A stretch of DNA of 64,000 nt from Streptomyces atratus (GTDB taxonomy: Bacteria > Actinomycetota > Actinomycetes > Streptomycetales > Streptomycetaceae), in the NCBI RefSeq assembly GCF_900119365.1, contig NZ_FPJO01000001.1, positions 265,086 to 329,085 of the forward strand, given 5' to 3'. Shown here piece by piece: positions 62,042-64,000 of this stretch. The notes under the pieces were generated by a model. That model was not told where the DNA came from and did no database searches. It saw nothing but the letters and a program-made list of their open reading frames with translations. The stretch's first letter is position 1, and each line of letters begins with the position of its first letter. The translations under genes were made by a program, and so were the position numbers.

Positions 62042-64000
62042 TCACTCGCCGGGATCGAAGGACACCGGCAGCCGGGCTGGGCCGCTGCCGGACGGTGGGG
62101 TCTGGAGGGTCTTGAGCGCGAACTCCATGACCTGCTTGTAGATCGGTCCGCAGATCTGGCCGCCGAAGTAGCTGCCCTTGGTCGGGTTCTGGATCGCGCA
62201 GTAGACGGTGATCTGCGGGTTGTCGGCGGGGGCGAAGCCCGCGAAGGACGCGGTGTAGCCGTGGTAGCCGCCGCGTACCGGGTCGACCCGGTTGGCCGTA
62301 CCGGTCTTGCCCGCCACCCGGTAGCCAGGGATCTTGGCCTTCGTTCCGGTGCCCTCCTCGTCGCCGACCACCGACTCCAGCATGGCGGCGAGCGACTCGG
62401 CGGTCTTCGCGCTGACCACCCTGGTCCGCCCGGGTGGATCGGCGGCCTTGAAGTGGCCGTCGGCGCCCTTGGTGCCGCGTACCAGCGTGGGCGCGATACG
62501 GACCCCGTCGTTGGCGATCGTCGAGTAGATGGAGGCGGCCTGCATGGCGTTGAGCGAGAGGCCCTGGCCGAACGGGATCGTGTACTGCTGCGAGGTCGAC
62601 CAGTCCCCGGGCTTGGCGAGGATGCCGGGGGTCTCGCCGGGGTAGTCGAGCCCGGTCGGCGAGCCGATCCCGAACTTGCGCAGGTAGGAGTAGAGGACCT
62701 TGTTGGCCTCGGCCTGGGTCCTGCCCAGCTCGCCGGTGGCCAGGATGGTGCCGATGTTGCTGGACTTGGCGAGTACGCCGTTGAGCGTCAGGTACCAGGT
62801 GGGGTGGTCGATGTCGTCCTTGAAGAGCCGGTCGCCGCGGTGCAGCCGGTTGGGGACGGTGACATGGGTGCCGGGGGTGGCGGCCCCCTCCTCCAGCACG
62901 GCGGCCATGGACATGACCTTGCTGGTGGAGCCGGGCTCGTAGACGTCCTGGAGGGCCGCGTTGCCCAGCGACGCCGCGTCGGCCTGCGAGAGGTCGTTGG
63001 GGTCGAAGCCGGGCGCGTTGGCCATGGCGAGGACCTCGCCGGTCCGGGTGTTCTGCACGACGACGTAGCCGCGGTCGGCCTTGGACTTCTTCACCTGGTC
63101 GGTGATGGCCTGCTGGGCGGCCCACTGGATGTCGCGGTCGATGGTCAGCTCGATGTCGGCCCCGGGGACGGCCGGGACCTCCTCGGTGCCCGCGGTGGGC
63201 ACCCGCCGGCCGCCCGCCTGGGCGTACCTGATCTTGCCGTCCTCGCCCGCGAGCTCCTTGTCCAGCTGCGACTCGAGGCCGCCCGCGCCCTTGCCGTCGG
63301 CGTTGACGTAACCCAGTATCCCGGCGGCGAGCCCCCCGTTGGGGTAGACCCGTTTGGTGGTCGCCTCCTGGAAGACCCCGGCAAGGACATTGGCTCCCGG
63401 GCCGCCGCTCGCCCGGTCCTTGCCCGCCTTCTCGGCGAAGACGGACTTGAGGTCCTTGATCTGGTTCCAGACCTGTGGGGTCTGGCGGCGGGCCAGGACG
63501 ACGTAGCGGCCCTTCCGGGACAGCTTCCGGGTCAGCTCGGTGGCGTCGGTGCCGAGGATCGGGGCGAGGAGCGCCGCCGCCTGCTGGGGCGCGTCGGGGG
63601 CCTTGCTGAACTCGGGCGTGAACATCGAGGGGTCGGCGGTGATGTTGTACGCGTCGACGCTGGTGGCCAGGGCGATCCCGCTGCGGTCGGTGATCTCGCC
63701 GCGCTCGGCGGAGATCGTGTAGCTGAGGTAGCGGTTCTCCTTGGCCTTGGCCGCGTACGCGTTCGCGTCGACGGCCTGGACCTGGAGCAGCCGCACGACG
63801 AACGCCAGCATGACGAGGGTCAGGGCGAGGCTGACCAGGCGGAGCCGGGGACGCGGGTTGCCGAGCCGCAGCGGACGCGCGGTCCGGCCGCGGGGCGGGT
63901 GGGGGCGTCGTGCCGGGGAGGACGGGCGGCGGGCCGCGGGCCTCGGGCGCCCCTGCCCGCCTGCGGCGCTGCGCGGGCGCGCGGGGCCTGGGACCCGGCG
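62042..64000 (-). CDS. ftsI: Septal penicillin-binding protein, N-terminus cut by window edge
   Basis: 652 codons visible, 5' end missing. Class B PBP: basic Pro/Arg-rich cytoplasmic part, membrane segment RLVSLALTLVMLAFVVRLLQ, dimerisation domain, then transpeptidase with SxxK in EPGSTSKVMSM, SxN in LAKSSNIGTIL and KTG in VAGKTGTANRVDP. PBP2/FtsI cross-links septal peptidoglycan with FtsW. It ends 19 bp before murE. Confidence 0.93.
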   Translation of the reverse strand, partial: RRVPGPARPRSAAGGQGRPRPAARRPSSPARRPHPPRGRTARPLRLGNPRPRLRLVSLALTLVMLAFVVRLLQVQAVDANAYAAKAKENRYLSYTISAERGEITDRSGIALATSVDAYNITADPSMFTPEFSKAPDAPQQAAALLAPILGTDATELTRKLSRKGRYVVLARRQTPQVWNQIKDLKSVFAEKAGKDRASGGPGANVLAGVFQEATTKRVYPNGGLAAGILGYVNADGKGAGGLESQLDKELAGEDGKIRYAQAGGRRVPTAGTEEVPAVPGADIELTIDRDIQWAAQQAITDQVKKSKADRGYVVVQNTRTGEVLAMANAPGFDPNDLSQADAASLGNAALQDVYEPGSTSKVMSMAAVLEEGAATPGTHVTVPNRLHRGDRLFKDDIDHPTWYLTLNGVLAKSSNIGTILATGELGRTQAEANKVLYSYLRKFGIGSPTGLDYPGETPGILAKPGDWSTSQQYTIPFGQGLSLNAMQAASIYSTIANDGVRIAPTLVRGTKGADGHFKAADPPGRTRVVSAKTAESLAAMLESVVGDEEGTGTKAKIPGYRVAGKTGTANRVDPVRGGYHGYTASFAGFAPADNPQITVYCAIQNPTKGSYFGGQICGPIYKQVMEFALKTLQTPPSGSGPARLPVSFDPGE

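Noticed and set aside
20547..63311. TTA (bldA-dependent) leucine codons
   Set aside because: tta/taa strings near 20547, 34846, 39033, 50383, 53330 and 63309 are out of frame with their genes. The check was not exhaustive.

Overview
This window is high-GC chromosomal core DNA of a Streptomyces-type actinomycete. Support: about 70 percent G+C, frequent GTG starts, 4-nt start/stop overlaps, a PriA-type HisA in place of HisA plus TrpF, an ileS T-box leader, and the DivIVA/SepF/FtsZ polar-growth and division cluster. Gene order matches my memory of the Streptomyces coelicolor region running from the trp genes through his, dnaE, phoD and ileS to the dcw cluster. That comparison was not computed here.

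Layout. (1) 1-8.8 kb, all minus: 3' end missing lgt, a membrane-anchored thioredoxin-fold protein, trpA, trpB, trpM, trpC, three small membrane proteins, trpE and hisI. (2) 8.9-11.4 kb: a TIGR03085-like protein, then an MFS exporter and its ArsR-type regulator. (3) 11.5-17.4 kb, minus: his operon hisD-hisC-orf40-hisB-orf55-hisH-priA-ridA-hisF, almost every junction an overlap of start and stop codons. (4) 17.5-26.4 kb: beta-helix/membrane protein, TPR-like protein, LON-domain protein, YbaK-type deacylase, repeat-rich intergenic DNA, a membrane protein, an ABC-2 exporter pair, a NYN-domain protein and a 59-aa basic protein. (5) 26.5-43.6 kb: dnaE, DUF2252 protein, membrane protein, second thioredoxin-fold protein, phoD, M43-like metalloprotease, dienelactone hydrolase, MscS channel, Na+/H+ antiporter, a 5'-truncated GH95-like remnant, then GNAT-rluD-lspA-ddbA. 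(6) 43.8-47.3 kb, plus: T-box leader and ileS. (7) 47.7-64 kb, minus: divIVA, yggT, sepF, yggS, pgeF, ftsZ, ftsQ, murG, ftsW, murD, mraY, murF, murE and the 3' part of ftsI, read from right to left.

How they work together: the trp and his operons are joined physically (hisI next to trpE) and metabolically (PriA serves both pathways). The right-hand cluster makes lipid II (murE, murF, mraY, murD, murG), builds the septum (ftsI, ftsW, ftsQ, ftsZ, sepF) and directs tip growth (divIVA). murC, ddl, trpD, trpG and hisG are not in the window.

No phage, insertion sequence, CRISPR array, rRNA or tRNA gene was seen. The least explained items are a 40-codon ORF between hisC and hisB built on a duplicated hisB start region, a dispersed intergenic repeat in two copies, the GH95 remnant, and several inverted repeats in promoter regions. 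I did not find a convincing new multi-gene system; this is mostly conserved core genome.
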